A DNA stretch of 64,000 nucleotides, taken from positions 5,481,223 to 5,545,222 of the forward strand of contig OX104122.1 of the NCBI GenBank assembly GCA_944474755.1, given 5' to 3'. Both the position numbers and the translations under genes were made by a program. How positions within the stretch are numbered: position 1 is the first letter of the stretch; each line of letters starts with the position of its first letter. The DNA comes from Limnoperna fortunei. Taxonomy: Eukaryota; Mollusca; Bivalvia; Mytilida; Modiolidae. The notes beneath the pieces are model-generated. The model was given only the letters and a program-made list of their open reading frames with translations, ran no database searches and was not told the DNA's origin. Shown piece after piece: positions 62,531 to 64,000 of this stretch.

Positions 62531-64000
62531 ATATCCACAGGTACACACAGTAACAGTTCACACGGCTTATCTATCTTTAAATCTACAGGTACGCACAGTA
62601 ACAGTTCACACAGCTTATCTGTCTTTATATCTACAGGTACTTACAGTATCAGTTCACACGGCTTATCTGTCTTTTTATCTTCAGGTACACACAGTTACAG
62701 TTCACACGGCTTATCTGTCTTTATATCTACTGGTACACAGAGTAACAGGTCACACGGCTTATCTGTCATTATATCTACAGGTACACACAGTAACAGTTCA
62801 CACGGCTTATCTGTCTTTATATCTACAGGTACACACAGTAACAGTTCACACGGCTTATCTGTCTTTATATCAACAGGTGCACACAATAACAGTTCACACG
62901 GCTTATCTGTCTTTATATCAACAGGTACACACAGTTACAGTTCACACAGCTTATCTGTCTTTATATCAACAGGTACACACAGTAACAGTTCACACAGCTT
63001 ATCTGTCTTTATATCAACAGGTACACACAGTAACAGTTCACACGGCTTATCTGTCTTTATATCTACAGGTATACACAGTAACAGTTCACACAGATTATCT
63101 GTCTTTATATCTACAGGTACACACAGAAACAGTTGACACGGCTTATCTGTCTTTATATCTACAGGTACACAGAGTAACAGGTCACACGGCTTATCTGTCA
63201 TTATATCTACAGGTACGCACAGTAACAGTTCACACGGCTTATCTGTCTTTATATCTACAGGTACACAGAGTAACAGGTCACACGGCTTATCTGTCATTAT
63301 ATCTACAGGTACACACAGTAACAGTTCACACGGCTTATCTGTCTTTATATCTACAGGTACTCACAGTAACAGTTCACACGGCTTATCTGTCTTTATATCT
63401 ACAGGTACTCAAAGCATCATTTCATACGGCTTATCTGTCTTTATATCTACAGGTACTCACAGTATCAGTTCATACGGCTTATCTGTCTTTATATCTACAG
63501 GTACACAGAGTAACAGTTCATACGGCTTATCTGTCTTTATATCTACAGGTACACAGAGTAACAGTTCACACGGCTTATCTGTCTTTATATCTACAGGTAC
63601 ACACAGAAACAGTTGACACGGCTTATCTGTCTTTATATCTACAGGTACACAGAGTAACAGTTCACATGGCTTATCTGTCTTTATATCTACAGGTACACAG
63701 AGTAACAGTTCATACGGCTTATCTGTCTTTATATCTACAGGTGCACACAGTAACAGTTCATACGGCTTATCTGTCTTTATATCTACAGGTACACACAGTA
63801 ACAGTTCATACGCCTATCTGTCTTTATATCTACAGGTACTCACAGTATCAGTTCATACGGCTTATCTGTCTTTATATCTACAGGTACACACAGTATCAGT
63901 TCATACGGCTTATCTGTCTGTATATCTACAGGTACACAGAGTAACAGTTCATACGGCTTATCTGTCTTTATATCTACAGGTGCACACAGTAACAGTTCAT
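62531..64000 (+). repeat. 2,061-bp family, third copy cut by window edge
   Basis: Matches 58936 onward at an offset of 3,595 bp (and 61.0-61.6 kb at 1,534 bp). Landmarks: TACTTACAGTATCAG near 62635, GCATCATTTC near 63411 and TCATACGCCTATC near 63806. Sequence stops inside a monomer at 64000. Confidence 0.85.

Larger units (their letters stand above)
317..64000 (+). repeat. 48-bp satellite array, unbroken to the window edge
   Basis: A head-to-tail tandem repeat with a 48-bp period throughout; no inverted segment was seen. Each monomer starts GGTACACACAGTAACAG, has a variable middle around CACGGC or CACAGC, then CTTATCTGTC, and ends TTTATATCTACA; 406-453 is a clean example. That example is 19/48 G+C (about 40%), and the + strand has more C (12) than G (7). 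Length variants of 41, 45, 46, 47, 50 and 52 bp recur. The first clear monomer (317-357) is only 41 bp. Monomers are grouped into higher-order repeats by segmental duplication. I find no unique DNA inside the array and no gene. It could be pericentromeric, subtelomeric or intronic satellite; the sequence alone does not decide. Confidence 0.98.
50289..64000 (+). repeat. Array domain 6: TCATACGG family
   Basis: The distal part has its own variants: TTCATACGGC, GGTACTCACAGTATCAG, GAGTAACAGGTCACACGG, GTCATTATATC, GGTGCACACAG and monomers with ATCATTTCATACGG. These are absent or rare before about 51.2 kb. HORs of 2.0-2.3 kb are present. The array continues beyond the right edge. No gene is seen. 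Confidence 0.85.

Noticed and set aside
62061..63944. 627-codon + strand frame as a gene
   Set aside because: Starts at GTG within GGTGCACAC, a monomer variant, and is periodic throughout; it ends when the 47-bp TCATACGCCTATC monomer shifts phase.
317..64000. CRISPR-like array (regular repeats with spacers)
   Set aside because: No spacers: the repeat is contiguous and every part of the 48 bp is conserved. Context is eukaryotic and no cas gene is present.
317..64000. Telomeric repeat
   Set aside because: The period is 48 bp and there are no TTAGGG, TTTAGGG or similar short units. Subtelomeric location stays possible but is not shown.
317..64000. Steroid-receptor element from GGTACA at each monomer start
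   Set aside because: Only one half-site is present; three bases downstream the sequence is AGTAAC, not the TGTTCT partner half, so it is not a full palindromic element.

Overview
The window is one very long eukaryotic satellite (minisatellite) array with a short stretch of non-array DNA at its left edge. I see no protein-coding gene, tRNA, rRNA, CRISPR array or prokaryotic signal. From about 317 to the right edge at 64000 the + strand is an unbroken head-to-tail tandem repeat of a 48-bp monomer (a clean copy is at 406-453). That is about 63.7 kb, or roughly 1,325 monomers by length. The array runs off the right edge, so its true size is unknown. The organism is most likely a metazoan. The left flank contains a short CGTTAAACACC-type tail followed by an (AATC)n run, which resembles non-autonomous element tails common in mollusc genomes. 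That resemblance is from memory, so the mollusc suggestion is weak.

Layout: 8-227 is a compact inverted-repeat (foldback/MITE-like) element with arms of about 58-60 bp. 228-316 is a transition that includes what looks like a degenerate edge monomer. The array then falls into six domains set by shared variants and by higher-order repeats (HORs). 317-6039 has 93-bp dimers and CATTGT-type monomers. 6040-18740 has a 2,065-bp tandem duplication and a six-monomer cassette seen six times. 18741-34451 has 194-bp tetramers and HORs of about 1.6-1.8 kb. 34452-47803 has a 3,122-bp HOR in five copies, two with internal duplications and one with a large deletion. 47804-50288 has a 961-bp HOR. 50289-64000 is a distinct TCATACGG-rich family with HORs of about 2.1-2.3 kb, interrupted at about 55.1-57.3 kb by material related to the earlier domains.

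The many long open frames (up to 1,165 codons at 34668-38165) follow from monomer arithmetic. The unit is 48 bp (16 codons) and its consensus lacks stops in two + frames and one - frame, so frames stay open until a 47-, 50- or other odd-length monomer shifts phase. Open frames on both strands over the same DNA, with interchangeable 16-residue periods, argue against a gene.

The points most worth a second look are the nested HOR history, which can be dated relatively from linked variants; the single CpG as a main variable site of the monomer; the near-perfect GATA-factor site in most monomers; and the polypyrimidine-AG|GTA junction repeated every 48 bp.
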